Below are positions 43,757 to 53,105 of a DNA stretch of 64,000 nucleotides, piece by piece. This stretch comes from Streptomyces sp. AC550_RSS872 (GTDB taxonomy: Bacteria > Actinomycetota > Actinomycetes > Streptomycetales > Streptomycetaceae), in contig NZ_JAGMUL010000039.1 of the NCBI RefSeq assembly GCF_019049285.1, forward strand, positions 25,554-89,553, written 5' to 3'. The position numbers and the translations under genes are program-made. The notes below the pieces were generated by a model, which did not search any database, was not told the origin of the DNA, and was given only the letters and a program-made list of their open reading frames with translations. Position 1 is the first letter of the stretch. Every line of letters begins with the position of its first letter.

Positions 43757-45370
43757 ATGACGGACGCGCAGGCCCCGGCCAAGACCGGCACGAACCCCCT
43801 CGCCCCCGCCCCGGAGGGCGCCCGTACCGCAGCCGACGTGGTCACCCCCGAGCTGGTGGCCCAGCTCACCAAGGGCGTGGTCGGCTCCGGTCGCACCGCC
43901 AACCACACGCCGTTCACCGGCGAGAAGCTGGCCGACCTGCCCGAATCGACGCCCGAGGACGTGCGGCAGGCCTTCGAGGCGGCCCGCACGGCCCAGGCCG
44001 TCTGGGCGCAGGTTCCGGTACGGCAGCGTGCCGCCGTCCTGCTCCGCTTCCACGACCTGGTGCTCGAACGCCAGGCCGAGGTCCTCGACCTCATCCAGCT
44101 GGAGACCGGCAAGGCCCGTCTGCACGCCCACGAGGAGGTGCAGGCCGTAGCCGTCGCGGCCCGCCATTACGGCCGTAAGGCCCCCGCCTACCTCAGGCCG
44201 AAGCGGCACGCGGGCGCCATGCCCACGCTCACCCGCGTCACCGAACTGCGCCACCCGCGCGGCGTCGTGGGTCAGATCGCCCCCTGGAACTACCCCCTGG
44301 AGCTGTCCGTCGGCGACGCGCTCCCGGCGTTCGTCACGGGCAACGCGGTCGTCATGAAGCCGGACACGGAGACCTGCCTGACCGCTCTCTGGGCCCGTGA
44401 CCTGCTCATCGAGGCAGGCCTGCCCGCCGACGTCTTCCAGGTCGTCCTCGGCGACGGCCCGGTCGTCGGCCCCGAGGTCGTCAGGCACGCCGACTACGTC
44501 TCCTTCACCGGCTCAACCCGCACCGGCCGCGAGGTCGCCCAGGGCGCAGCCGCCCGTCTGGTCGGCGTCTCCCTCGAACTCGGCGGCAAGAACGCCATGC
44601 TGGTCCTTCAGGACGCCGACGTGGAGAAGGCCGCCGCGGGCGCCGTCCGCGCCTGCTTCTCCTCCGCCGGCCAGCTCTGCATCTCCATCGAGCGGCTCTA
44701 CGTCCACGAGTCGATCGCGGACGCCTTCGTCGAGCGTTTCGCCGCCCGCACCAAGGCGATGCGGCTCGGCAAGTCCCTCACCTACGGCGCCGACATGGGG
44801 TCCCTGGTCGGCGAGCGGCAGCTGGAGACGGTCACCCGGCATGTGGAGGAGGCCGTCGCGAAGGGCGCGAAGCTGGTCGCCGGCGGCACGGCCCGCCCCG
44901 ACATCGGCCCGTACTTCTTCGAGCCGACCATCCTCGACGGCGTCGAGCCCGAGATGAGCGTCTGCGCCGAGGAGACCTTCGGTCCGGTCGTCTCCATCTA
45001 CCGTTTCAAGACCGAGGACGAGGCGATCGAACACGCCAACTCCACGCCGTACGGCCTCAACTCGTCGGTCTGGACGAAGAACGGCAGCCGCGGACGCGCG
45101 GTCGCCGCCCGCCTGCGCACCGGCACGGTGAACGTCAACGAGGGCTACGCCCCTGCCTACGGCAGCGTCCAGTCGCCCATGGGCGGCATGAAGGACTCCG
45201 GCCTCGGCCGCCGCCACGGCTCCGAGGGCATCCTCAAGTACACGGAGGCCCAGACGGTGGCCCAGCAGCGGCTGCTGCCGATGGCGCCGTCGCTGGGGAT
45301 GGACGACGAGAAGTACGCGCAGTTCATGAGCCGCAGCCTCCGGCTCATGAAGGCCCTGCGCTTCAAGTAA
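43757..45370 (+). CDS. succinate-semialdehyde dehydrogenase-type aldehyde dehydrogenase
   Basis: A 537-residue NAD(P)-dependent aldehyde dehydrogenase of the GabD2/SSADH group, oxidising semialdehydes to acids. Landmarks include the oxyanion APWNYP, MKPDTET, FTGSTRTGREV, the general-base ELGGKN and the nucleophile Cys308 (SAGQLCIS), plus EETFGPVV. The N-terminal ~25 residues are extra and disordered. It is followed 29 bases later by a GMC oxidoreductase gene, so an alcohol-to-aldehyde-to-acid route run by the pair is plausible, but the substrate is not known. In S. coelicolor the same pair adjoins the kinase cluster, from memory. Confidence 0.9.
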   Translation: MTDAQAPAKTGTNPLAPAPEGARTAADVVTPELVAQLTKGVVGSGRTANHTPFTGEKLADLPESTPEDVRQAFEAARTAQAVWAQVPVRQRAAVLLRFHDLVLERQAEVLDLIQLETGKARLHAHEEVQAVAVAARHYGRKAPAYLRPKRHAGAMPTLTRVTELRHPRGVVGQIAPWNYPLELSVGDALPAFVTGNAVVMKPDTETCLTALWARDLLIEAGLPADVFQVVLGDGPVVGPEVVRHADYVSFTGSTRTGREVAQGAAARLVGVSLELGGKNAMLVLQDADVEKAAAGAVRACFSSAGQLCISIERLYVHESIADAFVERFAARTKAMRLGKSLTYGADMGSLVGERQLETVTRHVEEAVAKGAKLVAGGTARPDIGPYFFEPTILDGVEPEMSVCAEETFGPVVSIYRFKTEDEAIEHANSTPYGLNSSVWTKNGSRGRAVAARLRTGTVNVNEGYAPAYGSVQSPMGGMKDSGLGRRHGSEGILKYTEAQTVAQQRLLPMAPSLGMDDEKYAQFMSRSLRLMKALRFK

Positions 45371-45399
45371 CAACCCCCTGTTCTCAACGAGGAGAGCAC

Positions 45400-47178
45400 G
45401 TGCCACAGGACACCTATGACTACGACGTGATCGTCGTCGGCTCCGGCTTCGGCGGCTCCGTCACCGCCCTTCGCCTCACCGAGAAGGGCTACCGCGTAGG
45501 CGTCCTCGAAGCCGGCCGCCGCTGGACCCGCGAGACCCTCCCGAAAAACTCCTGGGACCTGAAGAACTACCTGTGGGCCCCCAAGCTCGGCATGTACGGC
45601 ATCCAGCGCATCCACCTGCTCGGCAACGTCATGGTGCTGGCCGGCGCGGGCGTCGGCGGCGGCTCCCTCAACTACGCCAACACCCTCTACGTACCGCCGA
45701 AGGCCTTCTTCGACGACCCCCAGTGGCGGGACATCACCGACTGGCAGGAGGAGCTGAAGCCGTACTACGACCAGGCCCAGCGCATGCTCGGTGTACGGCT
45801 CAACCCGACGATGACCCCGTCCGACGTCCATCTCAAGGCGGCCGCCGAGAAGATGGGCGTCGGCGACAGCTTCCACATGGCGCCGGTCGGCGTCTTCTTC
45901 GGCGACGGCAAGGACGCCGAGGGGAAGGCACAGGTCAAGCCGGGTCAGGAGGTGGCCGACCCGTACTTCGGCGGGGCGGGCCCGGCGCGCAGGGCGTGCA
46001 CGGAGTGCGGCGAGTGCATGACCGGCTGCCGCCACGGTGCGAAGAACACCCTCAACGAGAACTACCTCTACCTCGCCGAGAAGGCGGGCGCGGTCGTCCA
46101 CCCCCTGACGACGGTCGTCTCGATCACCGACGACTCCCAGGGCGGGTACGCGGTGGCGACCCTGCCGACCGACCGGAGGAGGAAGGGCGAGGGCAGGCTG
46201 TTCAAGGCCCGCCGGGTGGTGATCGCGGCCGGGACGTACGGTACCCAGACCCTTCTGCACCGCATGAAGGCGGGCGGTCAACTCCCGTACCTCTCCGCGA
46301 AGCTGGGCGAGCTGACCCGCACCAACTCCGAGGCCCTCGTCGGCGCCCAGACCGACAACCGGCGCTACCGCAAGGTGACGGGCGGGACGAAGGTCGACTT
46401 CACGCGCGGGGTCGCCATCACGTCGTCCATCCATCCGGACGAGAACACCCACATCGAGCCGGTCCGCTACGGCAAGGGCTCCAACTCGATGGGCGGCCTG
46501 TCGATCCTCCAGGTCCCGTACGCGGAGGGCCGTTCGCGGGTGGGCGCCTGGCTGGCGAACGCGGCCCGCCACCCCCTCCTCGTCCTCCGCTCCCTCTCCA
46601 ACCGCCGCTGGTCGGAGCGGACCATCATCGGCCTGGTGATGCAGTCGCTGGACAACTCGCTGACGACGTATCTGAAGCAGGACGGCGTCGGAAAGGGCCT
46701 GCTGACCGCCCGACAGGGCCACGGCGCCCCCAACCCCAAGCAGATCAGGGCCGCTTCGGAGGCCGCGTCGGTCATCGCGGCCGACATCAACGGCTTCGCC
46801 GGCTCCAACGTCGGCGAACTCATGGGCACCCCGCTCACCGCCCACTTCCTCGGCGGCTGCCCGATCGGCGACTCACCCGAGACCGGCGTGATCGACCCGT
46901 ACCACCGGCTGTACGGCCACCCCGGCATCTCGGTCGTCGACGGAGCGGCCGTCTCGGCCAACCTCGGCGTCAACCCGTCCCTGACGATCACCGCACAAGC
47001 CGAACGGGCGATGTCCTACTGGCCCAACAAGGGCGAGGCAGACACACGCCCGGCCCAGGGCTCGGCGTACGAACGCCTCAAGCCGGTGGAGCCCCTGTCC
47101 CCGGCGGTACCCACGGAGGCGTTCGGGGCGCTGCGGCTGCCGTTCCTGGGGATGCCGACGGTGCCGCCGAAGCAGTAG
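45400..47178 (+). CDS. GMC-family FAD oxidoreductase (choline dehydrogenase/cholesterol oxidase-like)
   Basis: A 592-residue flavoprotein. The dinucleotide-binding N-terminus (DVIVVGSGFGGSVTAL), GAGVGGGSLNYAN and the C-terminal GVIDPYHRLYGHPG...GVNPSLTITAQAERA define the GMC family, which oxidises alcohols or sterols with FAD. A Cys-rich insert, CTECGECMTGCRHGAKN, follows residue ~200; it has ferredoxin-like CxxCxxC spacing and is typical of the bacterial branch that includes mycobacterial cholesterol-oxidase-like proteins. The GTG start has GAGGAG upstream. It probably works with the aldehyde dehydrogenase just before it. A strong terminator follows. Confidence 0.9.
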   Translation: MPQDTYDYDVIVVGSGFGGSVTALRLTEKGYRVGVLEAGRRWTRETLPKNSWDLKNYLWAPKLGMYGIQRIHLLGNVMVLAGAGVGGGSLNYANTLYVPPKAFFDDPQWRDITDWQEELKPYYDQAQRMLGVRLNPTMTPSDVHLKAAAEKMGVGDSFHMAPVGVFFGDGKDAEGKAQVKPGQEVADPYFGGAGPARRACTECGECMTGCRHGAKNTLNENYLYLAEKAGAVVHPLTTVVSITDDSQGGYAVATLPTDRRRKGEGRLFKARRVVIAAGTYGTQTLLHRMKAGGQLPYLSAKLGELTRTNSEALVGAQTDNRRYRKVTGGTKVDFTRGVAITSSIHPDENTHIEPVRYGKGSNSMGGLSILQVPYAEGRSRVGAWLANAARHPLLVLRSLSNRRWSERTIIGLVMQSLDNSLTTYLKQDGVGKGLLTARQGHGAPNPKQIRAASEAASVIAADINGFAGSNVGELMGTPLTAHFLGGCPIGDSPETGVIDPYHRLYGHPGISVVDGAAVSANLGVNPSLTITAQAERAMSYWPNKGEADTRPAQGSAYERLKPVEPLSPAVPTEAFGALRLPFLGMPTVPPKQ

Positions 47179-47215
47179 GCGGCGCCGCGGGACGAGCCGC
47201 AGAGAAGGACCCACA

Positions 47216-47259
47216 CAGAGAAGGACCTGCGCCCCCCTCCGAGCGCAGGTCCTTCTCTG
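47216..47259. terminator. bidirectional terminator
   Basis: A perfect 17-bp stem (47216-47232 with 47243-47259) around a 10-base loop, followed by TCTT. It separates the GMC gene from the convergent LAETG-protein gene. Confidence 0.88.
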
Positions 47260-47282
47260 TCTTGCCTAGAGCTTCGTGAGAC

Positions 47283-48344
47283 TTACGCCTCCGCACCGCT
47301 CCGACGACGCTTCATCGCGAACATGACGCCGGCACCGGCGACAATGGCGATACCACCGATGGTGGCGATGGCCGGCGTGCTGGAGCTGGAGCCGGTCTCC
47401 GCGAGGCTGCCGGTGACGGGCTGCTCGCTGACGCCGCCCTGCGGCTTCTCCTCGGCCCCGTTCGACGGCTTCTCGGCGCCGGGCTTGGCCTCGCCCGGGT
47501 TCTCGTTCGACGAGCCGGCGGCCAGGACATCGAAGAACCAGCCGTCGCCGAAGCCCTCGGCGATGCAGTCCTCGCCGTTGATGTTGTCGACGTACGCACC
47601 GGTGCCGAAGTGGTAGGACTCACCGGCCGGGGCACCCTTGCGGATGTCCACCCGCAGGTCGATCTTGTTGAAGTCGCCGGGCTTCATCGTGTCGGTGCCC
47701 CAGAAGTAGGCACCGGCCAGGCCGTCCTCGCCCTCGATGCTCTCCCAGGCCTTCGTGCTGGGGTTGCGGAACTGGAGGTCGACGTACGGGCTGAGGGTCG
47801 GCTCCCAGGTCTCCCAGTACTTGGTGCTCTCGATCTCGGCGTAGAAGGCGACGTCCTTGAGCGTGACGTCGGAGGTGTTGGTGACCTTCAGGGAGAAGGA
47901 GTGCCAACCGCTGCCCGCCACGATCTTGCCCGGCAGGGCGCTGACCTCGGTCTCGAGCGCCTCCTCGGCGAACTCCTCGTCGACCTCTTCGCAGTACGGA
48001 AGGGGCTCTTCCTCCTCGGGGGTGCTCTCGCTGGGGCTCGGCGACGGAGAGGTGGAGGAGGTGGGCTTGTCGGTGGGCGCCGGCTCTTCGGTGGCCGGGG
48101 TCGTCGCGTCCTCGGTGGGCGCCGGCTCTTCGGTGGCCGGGGTCGTCGCGTCCTCGGTGGGCGCCGGCTCTTCGGTGGCCGGGGTCGTCGCGCCCTCGGT
48201 CGGCGCCGGGTCCTCGGGAGCCGACGTGGTCTCCGACGCCGTCGGCGCCGGGTCCGTGGCGAACGCCGCCGGCGCGGACAGCAGCGCGATCGGTGCTATG
48301 ACGGCCGTCGTGGCCGCGGCGGCCAGGGCACGGCGAAGCTTCAT
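47283..48344 (-). CDS. sortase-anchored cell-wall surface protein (LAETG)
   Basis: A 353-residue secreted protein. A signal peptide (residues 1-29, ending AAFA) is followed by a Thr/Pro/Glu-rich stalk with 14-residue repeats around EEPAPTEDATTPAT. A ~150-residue globular domain follows (GKIVAGSGWHSFSLKVTN, DIRKGAPAGESYHFG) with paired cysteines. The C-terminus is a sorting signal: LAETG, a hydrophobic helix and a basic tail (KRRRSG). LAxTG is the motif used by class E sortases in Streptomyces, so the protein should be covalently linked to peptidoglycan. The ligand is unknown; no sortase gene is adjacent. Confidence 0.9.
   Translation of the reverse strand: MKLRRALAAAATTAVIAPIALLSAPAAFATDPAPTASETTSAPEDPAPTEGATTPATEEPAPTEDATTPATEEPAPTEDATTPATEEPAPTDKPTSSTSPSPSPSESTPEEEEPLPYCEEVDEEFAEEALETEVSALPGKIVAGSGWHSFSLKVTNTSDVTLKDVAFYAEIESTKYWETWEPTLSPYVDLQFRNPSTKAWESIEGEDGLAGAYFWGTDTMKPGDFNKIDLRVDIRKGAPAGESYHFGTGAYVDNINGEDCIAEGFGDGWFFDVLAAGSSNENPGEAKPGAEKPSNGAEEKPQGGVSEQPVTGSLAETGSSSSTPAIATIGGIAIVAGAGVMFAMKRRRSGAEA
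48071..48196 (-). repeat. 42-bp coding tandem repeat in the LAETG protein stalk
   Basis: Three 42-bp units (starting at 48071, 48113 and 48155) encode 14-residue Glu/Pro/Thr stalk repeats. The first two are essentially identical and the third diverges at its end. The unit length is a multiple of three, so stalk length can change by slippage without a frameshift. Confidence 0.88.
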
Positions 48345-48576
48345 GAAGACCTCGAAAGTCCGGAGTGCCGCGTGGCCGCAGCACTCGTGTCAGGGGAGGC
48401 CTCCGCGTGTGGGGCGCGGGTGTGGCCGTTGGTTCGCAGGGTTTGATCAGTGACGGCTGTGAATGGTTGTGCCCTCACTAACGGGTTTCTTATGTGGCCT
48501 GCATCACACGTCGGAAGGCTCTGATCAGTAGGCCGGACCTGACGTACGCTCAGCCGGCCGAACCCATCGAGAGAAT

Positions 48577-49719
48577 GTGCACACCGCCGTGACCGACAAG
48601 CCATCCGACGGCTCGTCCATACCGGACGAAGCCTGGGAGAAGTTCGTCCAGGACGCCGAGAAGGCCTCTGCCTCCGCCCCGAAGGAACCCTCTGCCCGCG
48701 CCCGCATGGTCACCGAACGGCTGCGGCAGCAGGAGGCTCGGGGAGAGCTGCCTCCCGGCTGGCGGACCGGACCCGCCTGGCAGGAGATGAACGGGCGGGC
48801 CGCCCGGCGCCGCCGGCTGTGGGCCGTTCTCGGTGTGTCCCTCGCCGTCGCCGTGGCCGTCGTGGCGCTGCGGCCGTCCCTGATACCCGGCGACCCGTTC
48901 GGCACCACCGCCTCGCCCCCGAACGGCGTGGCCGCGTCGCCGCTCCCGGCGGAGACCGCCGCCCCGACGGCCGCGCCCGGCGCCGCCGATCCCGCCGTCC
49001 CCACCGTGGCCCGGCCGTTCGCCGGCTCGCCGGCCGAGCGCTGGGCCGACGGCGAGGCCGGCATCGTACTGCCGAAGGCAACCCGGGTCGGCACGCTGTC
49101 GAAGAGGCAGGTGGAGCAGGCGCTGCAACGGACCAGAAAGCTCCTCGTCGACGCCAACCTCGACCCGGCCACGCTCCGCGGCGAACGCCCGGAAACCGCC
49201 CTCGGCCTCATCGAGCCCCGCCAGACGGAACTGCTCGACCTGCTGACCACCGCGCTGCGCAAGCCGGACAAGGACCACGATCCGCTGTCGATGTTCAGCC
49301 GCTTCGACCCCGACGAGGTGCGGCTCGCCGGTGACGTCGTCAAGACGCGCGGGCGCATGACGTTCAAGGCCGGTGAGCACGCCTCCGTCGTCGTGCGCGC
49401 CGACTACACCTTCGTCTACCCGCTCGTCCGCGAGGGCTCGACCGAGGTGGCCCGCACCATCATCCGCCGGGTCGTCGACACCGAGTTCTCCGATCCGGCC
49501 AGGTACCAGGTCACTCCGGGGAAGATCGCCGTCCTTCGCTACGACCAGGAGATCGGCAACTCGGCCTGCGACGTGTACGACGGATACCTGCATCCGCAGT
49601 TCGACTCCGCGGCACCCACCGGCGCACCCCCCAGCGGCCCGACGACGGACCCGTACGACCGCAGCAAGGACCTCGAGGCGGACCCTGCGGAGGGATGCGG
49701 CACCGTCTCCCGCACCTGA
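48577..49719 (+). CDS. membrane-anchored protein of unknown function
   Basis: A 380-residue type II membrane protein. The first ~75 residues are cytoplasmic (PDEAWEKFVQDAEKASA, RRRRLW). One transmembrane helix (about 80-98, LWAVLGVSLAVAVAVVAL) and a Pro/Ala linker follow. The ~240-residue extracytoplasmic domain has a conserved-looking core (RQVEQALQRTRKLLVDANL, GLIEPRQTELLDLLTTAL, DVYDGYLHPQFD) and two cysteines. I do not recognise the family, though similar proteins seem common in Streptomyces. GTG at 48577 or at 48589 (MTDKPSDG) could be the start. A strong terminator follows, so it is monocistronic. Confidence 0.8.
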   Translation: MHTAVTDKPSDGSSIPDEAWEKFVQDAEKASASAPKEPSARARMVTERLRQQEARGELPPGWRTGPAWQEMNGRAARRRRLWAVLGVSLAVAVAVVALRPSLIPGDPFGTTASPPNGVAASPLPAETAAPTAAPGAADPAVPTVARPFAGSPAERWADGEAGIVLPKATRVGTLSKRQVEQALQRTRKLLVDANLDPATLRGERPETALGLIEPRQTELLDLLTTALRKPDKDHDPLSMFSRFDPDEVRLAGDVVKTRGRMTFKAGEHASVVVRADYTFVYPLVREGSTEVARTIIRRVVDTEFSDPARYQVTPGKIAVLRYDQEIGNSACDVYDGYLHPQFDSAAPTGAPPSGPTTDPYDRSKDLEADPAEGCGTVSRT

Positions 49720-49737
49720 CGTGGGGCGAGCGGCATG

Positions 49738-49776
49738 AGAAGGGCCCCGCGGGACGGAGCCGCGGGGCCCTTCTTT
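49738..49776 (+). terminator. rho-independent terminator
   Basis: A perfect 15-bp stem (49738-49752 with 49760-49774) with a 7-base loop and a TTT tail. It lies 18 bases after the stop of the membrane-anchored protein gene. Confidence 0.88.
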
Positions 49777-50242
49777 CGTCAGCACCGACGTCAGGGCAGC
49801 GTCGGTGCCTGGGGAGCGGCGCCGGGGGGTTGCGCCGCTGGTCAAGGTCGGGGTGCGCCCGGGTGGTCACGGGGACCGGGGAGCTTCTTACGCATCGTGC
49901 TGGACGGACGCGGTCACCGCAACCGCTCGGCCCGCCCTTGTACTCCGTCCTGGGTCCCGCACTGCCTGTCGCCCTCCCCGCCGGTCGGCCCCGGGCGTCC
50001 CCGGAGCCGACCTTCTCTTGGGTGACCGGGCTGCTGTCCCCTGCCGTCCGGTCACTTTCCTGGAGCGAGGTCCCACGGCGTACGACACGATCCGTACGCC
50101 TCATCGCCCCAGCGAGCCACGCGTGGTTCTTTCGAGCCCGCCCCTGGCTGGCACGGACACCGGTACCAACGAAGGGGTGGCAGCGGCGTCACGCTCCGTA
50201 CGAGTGAGAGGGAATGCGTACGTCTGTCCCCGGAACGTGGAT
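49777..50242. other. 466-bp region without a recognised gene
   Basis: It lies between a strong terminator and the 3' end of the chorismate mutase gene. Several frames are open because of GC bias, but none has a family resemblance or good ribosome site. No tRNA cloverleaf, riboswitch core or long inverted repeat was found. A small RNA or an old gene remnant cannot be excluded. Confidence 0.5.
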
Positions 50243-50530
50243 TCAGATCCGGCCGCGGCACAGCTCCAGCAACGTCATCGCCAGCGAGGTGCCCGGCCTG
50301 CCCAGCGCCTCGCTGTAGTGGTTGAGGATCTCCATCTCGCGGGAGAGGTTCACGCGCCGGCCGCCCGAGGTGATCCGCGCCTCCTGGATCACCGCCGAGA
50401 CGGCCATGCGTTCCTGGATCAGGCCGATGATCCGGTCGTCGAGCGCGTCGATGCGTTCCCGGGCACCGGTGATCACGTCGGCGGCCTCGGTGGTGTGCGC
50501 GCCGGTCTTCTCCGCTGTGGTGGCGGTCAT
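50243..50530 (-). CDS. chorismate mutase (AroQ class)
   Basis: A 95-residue all-helical enzyme converting chorismate to prephenate, the branch point to phenylalanine and tyrosine. The helical AroQ pattern is visible: ARERIDALDDRIIGLIQERM, AVSAVIQEAR and NLSREMEILNHY, with Arg and Glu/Gln residues at the usual active-site spacing. There is no signal peptide or fused dehydratase, so it is a stand-alone cytoplasmic enzyme. GAGGAG lies nine bases before the ATG. The 5' leader carries a Phe/Tyr-rich short frame and a terminator hairpin, so expression is probably controlled by attenuation. Confidence 0.92.
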   Translation of the reverse strand: MTATTAEKTGAHTTEAADVITGARERIDALDDRIIGLIQERMAVSAVIQEARITSGGRRVNLSREMEILNHYSEALGRPGTSLAMTLLELCRGRI

Positions 50531-50582
50531 CTCGGGGGCTCCTCGTCGGATGGGTGCGGTGCCCCGGAGCGACAGGATCCGG

Positions 50583-50625
50583 AAAACGCCAGGCGCCCCG
50601 GACCTTGTCGGCCCGGGGCGCCTGG
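50583..50625 (-). terminator. attenuator terminator in the chorismate mutase leader
   Basis: On the minus strand a perfect 13-bp GC stem (50625-50613 with 50601-50589), loop of 11 bases, is followed by CG and TTTT (complement of 50583-50586). It lies between the leader peptide stop and the chorismate mutase start, 53 bases before the latter, so it would end the gene's own transcript early. The stem is far stronger than most intergenic hairpins here. Confidence 0.85.
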
Positions 50626-50644
50626 GAAGTCGCTTGTCAGTTGC

Positions 50645-50716
50645 TCAAGCAGCACGACCATGGCAGCCGGTGGGCCGGTTGCCATAGGTAAAGAGGAAGG
50701 TCTGGTGCGTGAGCAT
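50645..50716 (-). CDS. candidate Phe/Tyr leader peptide of the chorismate mutase gene
   Basis: A 23-codon frame beginning MLTHQTFLFTYGN: two Phe and one Tyr within five codons (TTC-CTC-TTT-ACC-TAT). TTT and TAT are rare codons in this genome, where TTC and TAC dominate. The ATG lies where transcription is predicted to start, as in known leaderless Streptomyces amino-acid leaders. A hairpin (GGCAACCGG with CCGGCTGCC, one mismatch, 50683-50662) follows the Tyr codon, and the attenuator terminator begins 20 bases past the stop. Ribosome stalling when Phe-tRNA or Tyr-tRNA is scarce would be the signal. I could not identify a clear antiterminator pairing. Confidence 0.6.
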   Translation of the reverse strand: MLTHQTFLFTYGNRPTGCHGRAA

Positions 50717-50722
50717 GCGGTC

Positions 50723-50750
50723 AGTATGCCGTGCCGTCGGTGGGTGTCCC
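50723..50750 (-). promoter_or_regulatory. promoter of the chorismate mutase leader transcript
   Basis: On the minus strand GGGACA (complement of 50745-50750), a 16-base spacer, and CATACT (complement of 50723-50728) lie six bases before the leader ATG. Transcription would start at or next to the A of the ATG. Confidence 0.55.
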
Positions 50751-50853
50751 CAGGGGGTTCGCATCGTGAGACGGGCTTCGGCCCCGGAGGGCCTCCGCCG
50801 AGCCCGGTAGACTCGGCCTCACACACACCTCGCTCACCGCCGGAAGGCAACCC

Positions 50854-52431
<1,578 letters not shown>

Positions 52432-52468
52432 GCCCCTCTTGTGAAGGGCCTCCGGTTGGTGACACGGC

Positions 52469-52942
52469 TCAGCTGCGCTTGATCGTGCGCACCGGCTCGC
52501 CGGGCTTCCAGACCTGGACGACCAGGTACTTGTCGTCCTCGACGTAGGTCCGCACGACCTCCGTCAGTTCGGCGCGGAAGAGGTGGAACGGCTCCGGCGG
52601 TTCCACCTCTTCGCCGTACGCGGCCTTCTGCGCCGGGTCCTCGACCTCGATCGCCCGCCCGGAGATCCGTACGTCACCGCCGCCCATCGACTGCCCCTCC
52701 CCGGGGTTCGCCTGGAGCGCGAAGCGCGGGTCGCGGCGCAGGTCGAGGGCCTTGAGCGAGTCCGGCATCATGCCGAGCCACAGCTCGCCGTTGAGAAAGC
52801 GCACCTCCAGGCCGGTGGTGCGGGGGGAGCCGTCCTTGCGGAGGGTGGCGAGGACGTGGTGGGTGAAGGCGCCGAAGCGGTCCTCGGCGGTGCGGGCGAG
52901 ATCGGGTTCGGCCTTGGCGAAGGTGGCCCAGTTCGCTGTCAT
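52469..52942 (-). CDS. pyridoxamine 5'-phosphate oxidase-fold (PPOX/FDOR) protein
   Basis: A 157-residue split-barrel flavin- or F420-binding protein. The N-terminal FGAFTHHVLATLRKDGSPRTT and VRFLNGELWLGMMPDS segments and the GGGDVRISGRAIEVED strand fit the actinobacterial FDOR/PPOX group. Many relatives use coenzyme F420, others FMN or heme; the sequence does not decide. No substrate can be named. It is convergent with guaA (37 bases between stops) and lies upstream of a divergent aldolase gene. Confidence 0.85.
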   Translation of the reverse strand: MTANWATFAKAEPDLARTAEDRFGAFTHHVLATLRKDGSPRTTGLEVRFLNGELWLGMMPDSLKALDLRRDPRFALQANPGEGQSMGGGDVRISGRAIEVEDPAQKAAYGEEVEPPEPFHLFRAELTEVVRTYVEDDKYLVVQVWKPGEPVRTIKRS

Positions 52943-53105
52943 ACGGTGAGTGTCGCGTCGATATCCGACATCCGCTGTCTGGATTCCGGGTGCGGGGGGC
53001 GCGATCCCGGGCCCTTCGGGGCGGGATCTTTACAGAACATCTCTGTTCTCCTGCGCTGACCGAGGGTAACTTCCGCCCCGTAAGCAACCCAGTGCGGGAG
53101 GACAC

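Noticed and set aside
49777..50242. A tRNA or small RNA gene in the long spacer before chorismate mutase
   Set aside because: No cloverleaf, GGTTCGA-type T-loop or terminator-ended transcript could be identified.
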